A stretch of 64,000 nt of DNA from DASVFB01 sp963815965 (GCA_963815965.1 CAWFIT010000001.1:868001-932000), one strand, 5' to 3'; counted from the first letter of the stretch, positions 7,925 through 15,576 are shown. Notes: generated by a model not told the origin, from the sequence alone. Program-made: numbers and translations.

Positions 7925-8482
7925 CTGCACGCCGTCGTCGCCACTCCGGGGCTGACGGCGATCGCAGATCTCGAGGACGCCCGGCGGGCGCTTCTCGACG
8001 ACTCGCTCCGCGGGCTCGAGCTCGTGCGCCGCGAGCTCGGGCCGGTCGTGGACGTCGGCTCGGGTGGCGGCGCGCCCGGGATCCCGCTGGCGGCCGTGCT
8101 GCCGGAGCAGGAGTTCGTGCTGCTCGAGGCGCAGGAGCGCAAGTGCGCTTTCCTGCGGGAGCACGCGCCTCCGAACGCCCGGGTCGTCCGGGGGCGCGCG
8201 GAGGAGCAGGAGCTGGACTGGGCCGGCTGCGCCGTTGCGAAGGCCCTCGCACCGCCGCCTGTGGCGGCAGAGTGGTGTCTCCCTCTCGTGCGTCCGGGAG
8301 GCGCGGTGGTGCTTTGGGTCGGTCCCAGCGCCGAGCTGGGGGCCGTGGCGACCGTCGCGCAGCGCCTCGCCGCCGAGCCCGAGGGCTCGCCGGACGGGTT
8401 CTTCGTCTTGCGCAAGCTGGGACCGACGCCGGAAGGCTTCCCTCGCAGGCCCGGCATCGCCAGGAAGCGTCCGCTCGCGTAG
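7925..8482 (+). CDS. rsmG: 16S rRNA (guanine-527-N7)-methyltransferase RsmG; start codon non-canonical
   Basis: SAM-dependent methyltransferase for G527 of 16S rRNA. The SAM-binding core VVDVGSGGGAPGIPLA and LLEAQERKCAFLRE are clear. Conserved residues upstream of the core (LERWLHAVVATPGLTAI ... LLDDSLRGLEL) are encoded from about 7913, yet no ATG, GTG or TTG exists in frame between 7652 and 8024. The first usable candidates are CTG at 7925 or GTG at 8024; the latter would remove the conserved DSL segment. I give the CTG start tentatively. A five-C run (7907-7911) beside the jag stop raises the alternative of a +1 slip from jag. Confidence 0.85.
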   Translation: MHAVVATPGLTAIADLEDARRALLDDSLRGLELVRRELGPVVDVGSGGGAPGIPLAAVLPEQEFVLLEAQERKCAFLREHAPPNARVVRGRAEEQELDWAGCAVAKALAPPPVAAEWCLPLVRPGGAVVLWVGPSAELGAVATVAQRLAAEPEGSPDGFFVLRKLGPTPEGFPRRPGIARKRPLA

Positions 8483-8492
8483 CGAGCGCTTC

Positions 8493-8640
8493 GGTCAGCT
8501 GACCTCGGCACTCGCTGGCGGCTGCAAACTCAGCGCGCGAGGGCGTCCTCAGTCGCACGCGTAGCAGTGGCTACGCGTGCTCCCTGCGTCCTTCTCGCGC
8601 TTGGTTTTCGCGCGCCAGCGAGCACCGATGCCAACCGACC
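8493..8640. repeat. 148-nt interrupted palindrome between rsmG and parA
   Basis: Two 28-nt arms (8493-8520 and 8613-8640) are inverted copies with 22 of 28 matches; the innermost 10 (CTCGCTGGCG/CGCCAGCGAG) match perfectly. In the centre is a perfect 10-bp inverted repeat, GCACGCGTAG (8555-8564) and CTACGCGTGC (8571-8580), around a 6-nt loop. The left arm begins with a perfect palindrome GGTCAGCTGACC (8493-8504). A separate 7-bp hairpin CGCTCGC/GCGAGCG (8472-8488) spans the rsmG stop. No ORF lies here. The element could be a terminator plus operator for parAB, a degenerate mobile palindrome or a structured RNA. Confidence 0.6.
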
Positions 8641-8647
8641 GAAACGC

Positions 8648-8659
8648 TAGGTTCTCTGC
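8648..8659 (+). promoter_or_regulatory. Leaderless parA promoter (-10 box)
   Basis: TAGGTT (8648-8653) is followed by 6 nt and then the parA GTG at 8660, the spacing seen for leaderless actinobacterial genes. No Shine-Dalgarno sequence and no clear -35 are present. Confidence 0.55.
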
Positions 8660-9436
8660 GTGCCGGGCACGCTCTATGCGCTTGCGAATCAGAAGGGCGG
8701 GGTGGGAAAGACGACCACCGCGATCAACCTCGCCGCCTGCCTCGCCGAGGCGGGCGCGCGGTCGCTGCTCGTCGACCTCGACCCGCAGGCGAACGCGACG
8801 TCAGGGCTCGGCGAGCGCGCGGGCGAGAGGTCGACGTACGACCTCCTCGACGGCGCCCCGCTTGTCGAAGTGGTTCGACAGACCGCCTACGCGAACCTCG
8901 ACCTTGTCCCGTCGCGCCCCGACCTCGCCGGCGCCGTTGTCGAGCTCGCGCAAAGGGAGGACGGTGAGTCGTACCTCGCGCAGTCGCTCGACGGCGCACG
9001 CGACACCTACGAGTTCGTGTTCCTCGACTGCCCGCCTTCGCTCGGGCCGCTGACGGTCAATGCACTGGCCGCTGCCGACCAGGTTCTCGTGCCCGTGCAG
9101 GCGGAGTACTACGCGCTCGAGGGCCTCTCGCAGCTCGTGAAGTCCGTCGAGCTCGTGCGCGAGAGGCTCAATCCGCGCCTGCGCATCAGCGGCGTGCTCC
9201 TCACGATGGTCGACGGCCGCACGAAGCTGTCTTCGGAGGTTGCCGACGAGGTGCGCAGGCATTTCGGCGACCGCGTGTTCCGCACGACGATTCCGCGGTC
9301 GGTCCGACTGGCGGAGGCGCCGTCGCACGGTCTGCCCGTGATCGCATACGACAGGCGCTCTGCCGGTGCTGAGGCGTACTGGCGCGCGGCGAACGAGTTG
9401 GTGGAGCGCCGCGCTTCGATGGCCGTGGCCGCGTGA
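8660..9436 (+). CDS. parA: Chromosome-partitioning ATPase ParA
   Basis: Deviant Walker-type ATPase that forms nucleoid gradients and moves ParB-parS complexes. 258 aa. The deviant Walker A KGGVGKTTTAINLA lies near residues 12-25. Walker A' VDLDPQANATSG, Walker B FLDCPPSLGPLTVNAL and the C-terminal TTIPRSVRLAEAPSHG are diagnostic of chromosomal ParA/Soj. It is a short type without an N-terminal DNA-binding domain. The start is GTG directly after a leaderless -10. parB overlaps its stop by four bases. Confidence 0.96.
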   Translation: MPGTLYALANQKGGVGKTTTAINLAACLAEAGARSLLVDLDPQANATSGLGERAGERSTYDLLDGAPLVEVVRQTAYANLDLVPSRPDLAGAVVELAQREDGESYLAQSLDGARDTYEFVFLDCPPSLGPLTVNALAAADQVLVPVQAEYYALEGLSQLVKSVELVRERLNPRLRISGVLLTMVDGRTKLSSEVADEVRRHFGDRVFRTTIPRSVRLAEAPSHGLPVIAYDRRSAGAEAYWRAANELVERRASMAVAA

Positions 9437-10278
9437 GCACGCCTCAGCGCCGTGGGCTGGGTCGCGGGCTCGAGCTGCTCGTCGGCGGCAGCGATGATCG
9501 GCAGGAGCTCGCACAGATCCGCGTCGACGACATCGCGCCGAACGCTCGCCAGCCCCGCCGCCGCTTCGAACCGGACGCGACGGCAGGGCTCGCCGAGTCG
9601 ATCCGCAGGCAGGGACTGCTCCAGCCGGTCGTCGTCCGGCCGCGGCCGGACGGCGGGTACGAGCTGATCGCCGGCGAGCGCCGCTGGCGCGCTGCGCGGG
9701 AGGCGGGGATCGAGACGCTGCCGGCGCTCGTGCGCGAGGCGGACGATCGCGACTCGCTTCTGCTCGCGCTCGTCGAGAACGTTGCCCGCGAGCAGCTGTC
9801 CGCGGTCGAGGAAGCCAGGGCGTACGCGGCGCTCATCGACGAGTTCGGCCTGTCGCTCGGCGAGCTCGCAGATCGTGTTGGGCGGTCGAAGCCCTCGGTG
9901 TCGAATCGCTTGCGGCTGCTCGAGTTGCCGGACGAGGTGCTGTGGATGCTCGTGCGCGGTGAGCTGACCGAGGGCCACGCGCGCGCCGTGCTCGCGGTTC
10001 CCGACGACGCCGAGCGAGTCCGGCTGGCGAAGCGGATCGTGAACGGCGGTATGTCCGTTCGAGCCGCCGAGCGTGCTGCGCAGAGTGCGGGTGCAAGGCG
10101 CAAGCGGCGTCGCGCAGCCGCGAGTGTCGATCCGGCGCTCGCGTCGCGGGTCGAGACAGCGGCCACGCGAGCGACCGGGATGGCCGCGCGCGTGTCGAGC
10201 GGCCGGCTCGAGATCCCGTACGCCGACGAGACCGAGCTCGAGGAGCTCGCCGAGGCGCTCGAGCGCCTCGTCCCGTAG
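9433..10278 (+). CDS. parB: Chromosome-partitioning protein ParB
   Basis: CTP-dependent parS-binding clamp protein. 281 aa from a GTG in GTGA overlap with parA. The N-terminal RRGLGRGLELLV, the NARQPRRRF box, the CTP-binding region GERRWRAAREAG and LVENVAREQLSAVEEARAY (GENxxR-like), and a helix-turn-helix around LADRVGRSKPSVSNRLRLLELP are all visible. The C-terminal dimerisation segment follows. A consensus parS (TGTTTCACGTGAAACA) was not found by eye in the window. Confidence 0.96.
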   Translation: MSTPQRRGLGRGLELLVGGSDDRQELAQIRVDDIAPNARQPRRRFEPDATAGLAESIRRQGLLQPVVVRPRPDGGYELIAGERRWRAAREAGIETLPALVREADDRDSLLLALVENVAREQLSAVEEARAYAALIDEFGLSLGELADRVGRSKPSVSNRLRLLELPDEVLWMLVRGELTEGHARAVLAVPDDAERVRLAKRIVNGGMSVRAAERAAQSAGARRKRRRAAASVDPALASRVETAATRATGMAARVSSGRLEIPYADETELEELAEALERLVP

Positions 10279-10860
10279 CTACTCCGCGACCTCGATCCCG
10301 AGCCCTGCGGCCAATACATCAGCTGACTGAACGATGTCCGCCCACGGCATACGCACGCCGCGCAGCCGCTCGGCGTTCCCGATCGCCGACAAGTCGCAGC
10401 TACGCAGCTCCGTGTCGTCGAACGTGACACCGGCGAGGCTCGCCTCGACGAGTGAGCAGCTCGAGAAGACCGCGGCCTTCACAGCAGCCTCGTAGAAGTC
10501 GCTCTCCGCCAGGAGGCAGTCGTCGAACCGGACGGACGTGAGCTTCGCAAACCGAAACGACGAGAGGTCGAGCCGGCAGTCGCCGAACACGACGTCCTCG
10601 AGCGTCGCATTCGCGAACGAGATCCCCGTCAGGCGCGTGTTCCGGAACTCGACGCGCTTGATGAACGCCTCTCCCGCGTCGACGTTGGCCCAGCTTCCGC
10701 CCGCGACAACGGCATCGCGGATGCTCGCGCGCCGGAGCTCGGCCGCGTCGAGAGTGACGTTGTCGAGCCGGCATTCGGTGAGCCGCAGACCGACGGCATC
10801 TCGGCCCGACCAGTCATTGCCCGCGACGAGACGCTCGCTCACCTCGGCACCCCGCAGCAC
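10279..10860 (-). CDS. Pentapeptide-repeat protein
   Basis: 193 aa from GTG 10860 with repeated A(D/N)LXX-like units (CRLDNVTLDAAELRRASIRD, NTRLTGISFANATLEDVVF, CRLDLSSFRFAKLTSVRF), predicted to form a right-handed quadrilateral beta-helix. Function is not known from sequence. The GTG has GAGG 11 nt upstream. However, the frame stays open to CTG at 10923 (LKAPAAPDLPQELAPLEDDSS), which resembles the usual N-terminus of this group. That CTG lies 2 nt after the 3' end of tRNA-Ile, so the longer form would be translated from a tRNA-linked transcript. It converges with parB with no gap. Confidence 0.8.
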   Translation of the reverse strand: MLRGAEVSERLVAGNDWSGRDAVGLRLTECRLDNVTLDAAELRRASIRDAVVAGGSWANVDAGEAFIKRVEFRNTRLTGISFANATLEDVVFGDCRLDLSSFRFAKLTSVRFDDCLLAESDFYEAAVKAAVFSSCSLVEASLAGVTFDDTELRSCDLSAIGNAERLRGVRMPWADIVQSADVLAAGLGIEVAE

Positions 10861-10925
10861 CGAAGAGTCGTCCTCGAGCGGCGCGAGCTCCTGCGGCAGG
10901 TCGGGAGCGGCGGGGGCCTTCAGAG

Positions 10926-10999
10926 TGGGCGATCGTGGATTCGAACCACGGACCTCCGCCTTATCAGAGCGGCGCTCTAACCAACTGAGCTAATCGCCC
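10926..10999 (-). tRNA. tRNA-Ile (GAU)
   Basis: The minus strand reads GGGCGATTAGCTCAGTTGG, then an anticodon loop CTGATAA (anticodon GAU), then the T-arm GGTTCGAATCC and acceptor ATCGCCC with discriminator A at 10926. The acceptor stem is a perfect 7 bp. CCA is not encoded. A -10-like TACAAT (minus strand, 11018-11013) lies 13 nt upstream of the 5' end. Confidence 0.97.
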
Positions 11000-11030
11000 G
11001 CGCGCGACGGCGATTGTAGCCAAGCGCCTT

Positions 11031-11327
11031 TCAGTGGATGGCGCGGGTGCATCGCACGTACTCCTCGATCGCAAAGAGCAGGTCGGCATCCTGTGCGATC
11101 TCGGCGAGCGAGTCCTTGACGTCGTCGTCGACCTCGGGATCGCCCGCGAGCTCGACGAGAAAGCTTGACGTTTGGCCGGAACGCCGCAGCTCCGCCATCC
11201 GAAGGAAGAGCGTCCGCGCCCGATCGTCCTGCGAGATCTGCTCGAGCGCTTCAATGTCCTGAAGCCAGAGGCCGACCATCCACAGGTTCAACGCCCGGCC
11301 GTAACGATCAGGTACGCCGCCGTTCAC
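11031..11327 (-). CDS. Hypothetical small acidic helical protein
   Basis: 98 aa from GTG 11327. The sequence is acidic and predicted mostly helical (LWLQDIEALEQISQDDRARTLFLRMAEL, DDDVKDSLAEIAQDADLLFAIEEYV), with no signal peptide or membrane segment. I do not recognise a family. It lies between tRNA-Ile and a divergently transcribed DUF151 gene. Codon use is like its neighbours, which supports a real gene. Confidence 0.55.
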   Translation of the reverse strand: MNGGVPDRYGRALNLWMVGLWLQDIEALEQISQDDRARTLFLRMAELRRSGQTSSFLVELAGDPEVDDDVKDSLAEIAQDADLLFAIEEYVRCTRAIH

Positions 11328-11360
11328 CGAGGGTCGGAGTGTCCGCCAAAGGCGTAGAGC

Positions 11361-11393
11361 TAGACTGAAACGATGGCGCGGGTGGCCCGCTGA
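11361..11393 (+). promoter_or_regulatory. Leaderless promoter plus 6-codon leader ORF before the DUF151 gene
   Basis: TAGACT (11361-11366) is followed by 6 nt and ATG at 11373. That ATG opens a six-codon ORF (MARVAR) whose TGA (11391-11393) overlaps the DUF151 ATG (11393) as TGATG. The main gene could be translated by reinitiation from the leaderless mini-ORF. Confidence 0.5.
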
Positions 11394-11899
11394 TGCAGCA
11401 GATGAACGTCTACGGGGTCAGCTTCGATCTCGTCGGCAAGCAACCGATCGTCCTGCTGAAGACCGTCGAGGGCAACCGATTCCTGCCGATCTGGATCGGC
11501 CATCCCGAGGCGGCGGCCATCCTCATGAAGCTGCAAAACGCAGCGACACCGCGGCCGATGACGCACGACCTCGTCACGGACATCCTCGGCGAGCTCGGCG
11601 CGAGAGTCGTGCAGGTCGCCGTCACCGAGTTGCGTGAGAACACCTTCTATGCGCAGATCACGCTGCAGCAGGACGGGTCGGAGGTCGAGGTCGACTCGCG
11701 CCCGTCGGACGCGATCGCGCTGGCCGTTCGGGCGGAGGCGCCGATCTTCGTGGCGGACGAGGTGATCGACGAGTCGGCGATCGAGTTCGAGGGCGAGGAG
11801 ATCAGCGACGAGGCGCTCGAGAAAGAGGTCACGAAGTTCCGCTCGTTCCTCGAGAACGTCACGCCGGACGAGTTCGGCGAGGGCGCCGAGCCCGACTAA
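11393..11899 (+). CDS. Bifunctional nuclease (BFN/DUF151) domain protein
   Basis: 168 aa. The BFN/DUF151 domain covers residues 1-135: MNVYGVSFDLVGKQPIVLLKTVEGNRFLPIWIGHPEAAAI, then an HDLVTDILGELGARVVQV segment and SRPSDAIALAVRAEAPIFVADEV. The C-terminal tail is acidic (EFEGEEISDEALEKEV). Plant and Thermotoga relatives have RNase/DNase activity or unknown roles. Start ATG 11393 is coupled to a short upstream ORF. Its stop overlaps the end of the convergent chorismate mutase gene. Confidence 0.9.
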   Translation: MQQMNVYGVSFDLVGKQPIVLLKTVEGNRFLPIWIGHPEAAAILMKLQNAATPRPMTHDLVTDILGELGARVVQVAVTELRENTFYAQITLQQDGSEVEVDSRPSDAIALAVRAEAPIFVADEVIDESAIEFEGEEISDEALEKEVTKFRSFLENVTPDEFGEGAEPD

Positions 11900-12165
11900 G
11901 AAACTTCGCGCTTCGTCAACTCGAGGACGCGCGTGAAGAACTCGCGCAGGCCCTCCGCCGACATCGGGCCACGATTCGCGCGCTGCAGGTAGCTCAGCAT
12001 CCACTCCTCGCGCTCGGGGTCGACGAAGCCGATTCCGCGCGACTCCTTGTAACGCTTCAGCCGCGCCACGAGCTCGAGTCGCTTGTTGAGGCCCTCGATC
12101 AGCTTCCGGTCGTTGTCCGAGATAGCCTCGCGTAGCTGGCGCATGATCGGGTCGACATCGTTCAC
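11896..12165 (-). CDS. Chorismate mutase-like protein (AroQ type)
   Basis: 89 aa, all-helical. It begins NDVDPIMRQLREAISDNDRKLIEGLNKRLELVARLKRYKES, with the Arg and Lys positions of AroQ-class mutases that convert chorismate to prephenate. The second helix continues DPEREEWMLSYLQRANRGPMSAEGLREFFTRVLELTKRE. The start is GTG 12165, supported by a strong GGGAGG seven nt upstream. The start overlaps the stop of the upstream gene (GTGA). It could be a monofunctional mutase for Phe/Tyr synthesis. Confidence 0.87.
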   Translation of the reverse strand: MNDVDPIMRQLREAISDNDRKLIEGLNKRLELVARLKRYKESRGIGFVDPEREEWMLSYLQRANRGPMSAEGLREFFTRVLELTKREVS

Positions 12166-12539
12166 GTGCGCCCCTCCCAATGGATGTGTACAGGCTTGTC
12201 GATCTTCGGGAACACGAGCAAACGATACGGGTACGTGATCTGCGCGCGCCCCGGTCTGTCGACTTCGCGGACGACGATCGAGACACGCCCGCGCTCGACG
12301 ACCGCGCGCACGATCTCGAGCAAGTAGCCCGTCGAGGAGCGCGGGCCGGCGGTAATCAAAACGCGCTCCTGCTTTCCGCGCGTCGTGACGCGTGAGAGCG
12401 GATGCGCCGCCTCGAAGTTCGGCACCGTCCCCAACCGGTACGCGAGCCGGTGAGCGTCCCCGTATCGCCACACGTGTTCGTACGCGACCCACGCAGCGGC
12501 CGCAGCGATGAGCACGGCGATGACGGCTGCACGAATCAT
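12162..12539 (-). CDS. Exported small protein with PrcB-like C-terminal domain
   Basis: 125 aa from ATG 12539. One N-terminal hydrophobic segment (IRAAVIAVLIAAAAAWVAYEHVW) acts as signal anchor. The rest (LITAGPRSSTGYLLEIVRAVVERGRVSIVVREVDRPG ... TYPYRLLVFPKID) resembles the PrcB_C domain found in Treponema protease-complex subunits, with the G-x-x-x-TGY pattern and TYPY. The family match is by eye, so moderate. It overlaps the CPBP protease gene upstream and chorismate mutase downstream by four bases each, implying one operon. Confidence 0.65.
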   Translation of the reverse strand: MIRAAVIAVLIAAAAAWVAYEHVWRYGDAHRLAYRLGTVPNFEAAHPLSRVTTRGKQERVLITAGPRSSTGYLLEIVRAVVERGRVSIVVREVDRPGRAQITYPYRLLVFPKIDKPVHIHWEGRT

Positions 12540-13225
12540 GTCGCGAGCGATACGGCGAGCGCGATGCCGTTGAAGGCGCCGTGCAGGATCATTCCGGGAA
12601 TCGTGCTGTCCTGCCGGTAGCGGAGCCAGCCAAGTCCGATGCCGAGCACCGTGATCACCGGAAGCGCGTCGAGTAGTCCGTGCGCGAAGGCCCAGAGGAC
12701 TGCCGAACCGACGATTGCCAGCACCAGGCCGAACGGGCGCAGCAGCCCGTAGCCGAGACCGCGAAACGCGAGCTCCTCGGTGATCGGCGCCATGACGACG
12801 ACCGCGAACGCGAACAGCGCAAACTGCGGCGCGTGGGACGGCTCCCAGCGCGTCGGCGTCAGTCCCTGCTCGCGTCCCGGGTGGAGGATCGGCTCGAGAG
12901 CGACCGACACAACGTTCACGGCGACGAGAATGAGAATGCCTGTACCGATGGCGCTGGTCCAGCTCCGCGGCCGGCGGAGCGCGAGCAGGCCCCAGTCTCC
13001 GCGGGCGATGAATGCGATCACGACGAGGATGAACGCGAACTGGATGACCGCACCAATGCCGAGGTCCCAGCGGTAGGCGGCGTCCTTGGGCGGCTGTCCG
13101 CCTCCGATTCGGCCGGCCCAGTTGACCAGCGCGAGAAGTAGGACAAAGGTCAGCCACGCGACGAGGCGACCGTTGAAGCGGGGACTCGCCGCCGTCTCTA
13201 CGCGACCCAGTCCCACAGAGCCCAT
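12536..13225 (-). CDS. CPBP family intramembrane metalloprotease
   Basis: 229 aa, polytopic (about seven hydrophobic segments). The three CPBP/Abi motifs are present: EELAFRGLGYGLL (EExxxR), AFAHGLLDALP (FxxxH) and LHGAFNGIAL (HxxxN). These form the metal site of Rce1-like prenyl endoproteases. Substrate unknown. The start chosen is ATG 13225, overlapping the upstream gene by 28 nt; GTG 13216 is an alternative. Co-transcribed with the PIG-V-like gene. Confidence 0.85.
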   Translation of the reverse strand: MGSVGLGRVETAASPRFNGRLVAWLTFVLLLALVNWAGRIGGGQPPKDAAYRWDLGIGAVIQFAFILVVIAFIARGDWGLLALRRPRSWTSAIGTGILILVAVNVVSVALEPILHPGREQGLTPTRWEPSHAPQFALFAFAVVVMAPITEELAFRGLGYGLLRPFGLVLAIVGSAVLWAFAHGLLDALPVITVLGIGLGWLRYRQDSTIPGMILHGAFNGIALAVSLAT

Positions 13226-14427
13226 TGCGCCACGAAGATGCCGAGCAGGAGCCCGCTGAAGCCGAGGATCGCGGCGTTCGCGCGCGGGTTGCGCCCGCCG
13301 ATCCAGGCAAGAGCGAGGAAGAACGGGAAGATAACGACGCCGAAGCGCGGCAGGGAGAGCAGCGGCCAGCGCGAGCTCGGAACGCTCAGCGGCAAGGCGA
13401 GGCTCAGCGCCGCGAACAGGCCGTAGGGTGCGCCGACCTCGCGCCACGCAACCACCGTGAGCGCGACGAACAAGACCAGGAAGCCGAGAAGCAGGAGGTT
13501 GATCGTCGCGGTGCGCAGGGGCGTCGAGTCCGCGGGCCCGACCGCCGTCCAGTAGACGTGTGCGTTTGACCCGGACCCGATTTGCTCGACGCCCGCCCAG
13601 CCGGCGCGTAGCCCGTCCCAGATCCCTCCGAGGGGCCCGGCGGGCGACAGATGCCTGTGCCACGTCCCCTCGGCGCGCGCGAACGCCCACGGGTCGTCGA
13701 GCTTCCACCAGAGGAGCAGGGGGTACGCGGCGGCGACCGGCAGCGCCGTGATGAGGCGCCACGAACGGCGCCCCGCGATCAGCATGAGCGGAGGCACGAG
13801 CGCGACTGCAGTCGGCCGCGTTAGGAGCGCGAGGCCGACGACGACGCCCGCCTCGGCGATGCGGCCACGCTCGGCAAGCAGGAACGCGCCGAGGCAGAGA
13901 AAGAGGAAGAGCGACTCCGAGTACACCGCCTGCAGGAAGAGCGCCGTCGGAAAGAACGCCAGGTAAAGCACGGCACGCCGAGCGCCGTCTCCGCCCAGGC
14001 GCTCCTCGGCGAGCCGCTCCAGGAGCACGAACGAACCGAGTGCGGCTGCAAGCGAGAGCGCAATCCCCGCGACGACGTAGTGTCCGCCCAGGCCACGCCC
14101 GAGCCCGGCGACCAGCCCCGGGTAGAGCGGATAGAACGCCGCTTGCGCCGAGGAGTACCCGTGCTCGGCGATGCGGAGGAAGTGGACGGAGTCCCAACGC
14201 GCCCAGACGTCTGTGACGGCGCCAAGGTCGTGCGTCAGGGTCGGGTCGTCCCAGCGAGCCGCCTTCGGATTGCGCATCGGCTCGAGCGTCAGGAGCGCGA
14301 TGAGCGCTGCGAGCCAGATCCCGGCACGCGACCAGAGGAAGATCTCGACCGCGGAGCGCACGGCGCGGGCCGGCGGCAACGGATCCCCGGCAGCGCGTCG
14401 TTGCTCGAGTCGTTGACCGGCGACCAC
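13198..14427 (-). CDS. PIG-V-like mannosyltransferase (GT-C fold)
   Basis: 409 aa with roughly ten membrane segments. The loop WARWDSVHFLRIAEHGYSS ... FYPLYPG matches the PIG-V/GPI-mannosyltransferase 2 family, where the WD pair is catalytic. Such enzymes use polyprenyl-phosphate sugar donors outside the membrane. In actinobacteria this fits glycolipid or wall-glycan assembly. The start is GTG 14427, 23 nt from the divergent DUF2203 gene. A minus-strand TATGAT (14442-14437) lies 9 nt before it. Confidence 0.82.
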   Translation of the reverse strand: MVAGQRLEQRRAAGDPLPPARAVRSAVEIFLWSRAGIWLAALIALLTLEPMRNPKAARWDDPTLTHDLGAVTDVWARWDSVHFLRIAEHGYSSAQAAFYPLYPGLVAGLGRGLGGHYVVAGIALSLAAALGSFVLLERLAEERLGGDGARRAVLYLAFFPTALFLQAVYSESLFLFLCLGAFLLAERGRIAEAGVVVGLALLTRPTAVALVPPLMLIAGRRSWRLITALPVAAAYPLLLWWKLDDPWAFARAEGTWHRHLSPAGPLGGIWDGLRAGWAGVEQIGSGSNAHVYWTAVGPADSTPLRTATINLLLLGFLVLFVALTVVAWREVGAPYGLFAALSLALPLSVPSSRWPLLSLPRFGVVIFPFFLALAWIGGRNPRANAAILGFSGLLLGIFVAQWALWDWVA

Positions 14428-14450
14428 GACGCCCGGATCATAGGCGTGGG

Positions 14451-14855
14451 ATGCCGCGCCACTTCACGCCGAGAGAAGCCAACGAAGAGCTGCAGGAGAT
14501 CCGCCCGCTCGCGGAAGCGCTCGTCGCACATCGCGCCGAGCAGCAGCGGCTTCAGACGGAGCGCGTGGAGTTGGCGGCGAAGATCGCGGGCAACGGCGGC
14601 GGGATCGACTCGCAGGCGATCGCAGACCTCGAAGAGGCTGAGCAGCTCGAGCGGGTCGAGATCGCGCGCTGCGTAAATGCGATCCACAGCCGCGGCGCGA
14701 TCGTCAAGGACATCGACGAGGGACTCGTCGACTTCCCGGCCGTGCGCGAAGGAGCGGAGATCCTGCTCTGCTGGCGTCTAGGCGAGGACGAGGTTGCACA
14801 CTGGCACGGGCTGGAGGAAGGCTTCGCAGGACGCAAGCAGCTCGATCCCGAATAG
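14451..14855 (+). CDS. DUF2203 family protein
   Basis: 134 aa. The family pattern is intact: an N-terminal FTPREANEELQEIRPLAEAL, a central coiled helix (LQTERVELAAKIAG), then GAIVKDIDEGLVDFPAVREG and LLCWRLGEDEVAHWHGLEEGFAGRKQL. Function is unknown. The conserved Asp, Trp and His suggest a binding or enzymatic site. The mscS gene starts 10 nt after the stop, so the two are probably co-transcribed. Confidence 0.85.
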   Translation: MPRHFTPREANEELQEIRPLAEALVAHRAEQQRLQTERVELAAKIAGNGGGIDSQAIADLEEAEQLERVEIARCVNAIHSRGAIVKDIDEGLVDFPAVREGAEILLCWRLGEDEVAHWHGLEEGFAGRKQLDPE

Positions 14856-14865
14856 GACATTTCGC

Positions 14866-15576
14866 ATGCTCTGGCTCAGATTTGTGATCGCGGGCGCGGC
14901 GATCTTGCTCGCCTTGTTGCTCGCGAAGCTCGTCGACCGGGCTCTCAGCCGACGCGAGCTCGCGCCCGAGGCCGCGACGCGCTATCGGACCGTGCGCCAC
15001 GTGGTGATCACCGCGATCGTCTTTGTCGGCGTCCTTTCGGCGCTCCTCGTGATCCCGCAGGTGCGAGCGATCGCGGGCGGGATCCTCGCCTCCTCGGCGG
15101 TGATCGGGCTCGTGATCGGATTCGCTGCGCAGCGGACGATCGGCAACGTCGTCGCCGGTGTCCTGATCGCCTTCTCGCAGCCAGTGCGGCTCGGCGACTG
15201 GGTTGTCTTCGGCGACGCGGAAGGCACGGTCGAGGAGATCGGCCTGACGTACACATTCATCAGGGCGCCCGACAACTCGCGGCTCGTGATCCCGAACGAG
15301 AAGCTCGCCTCGGATACCATCCGCAACCTCACGATCCGCAGCACGGAGAAGGTTGCAGAGGTCACGGTGCCAGTTCCTCTAGAGCAAGATCTCGACGCGT
15401 TACTCGACGCGCTCCGCACGGAGACGAGCGGCGACGTCTTCGTCAGCGCGCTCGACGACAACGCTGTGATCACGCTGCGCGAGCCCGCCGCGTCGCAGGC
15501 CGAGGCCGAGCGGCTCGCGCGTGAGTTGCGTCTGCGCGCGCATCGGCGGCTCCGCGCCGCCGGTGTCTACGGATGA
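14866..15576 (+). CDS. MscS family mechanosensitive ion channel
   Basis: 236 aa from ATG 14866, overlapping the next gene by ATGA. Hydrophobic helices at the N-terminus (LWLRFVIAGAAILLALLL, VVITAIVFVGVLSALLVI) are followed by the pore helix (GGILASSAVIGLVIGFAAQRTIGNVVAG) and the beta domain (QPVRLGDWVVFGDAEGTVEEIGLTYT, LVIPNEKL). These are the conserved MscS features. It should open on membrane tension during hypo-osmotic shock. It has three rather than many transmembrane helices, as in E. coli MscS. Confidence 0.9.
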   Translation: MLWLRFVIAGAAILLALLLAKLVDRALSRRELAPEAATRYRTVRHVVITAIVFVGVLSALLVIPQVRAIAGGILASSAVIGLVIGFAAQRTIGNVVAGVLIAFSQPVRLGDWVVFGDAEGTVEEIGLTYTFIRAPDNSRLVIPNEKLASDTIRNLTIRSTEKVAEVTVPVPLEQDLDALLDALRTETSGDVFVSALDDNAVITLREPAASQAEAERLARELRLRAHRRLRAAGVYG

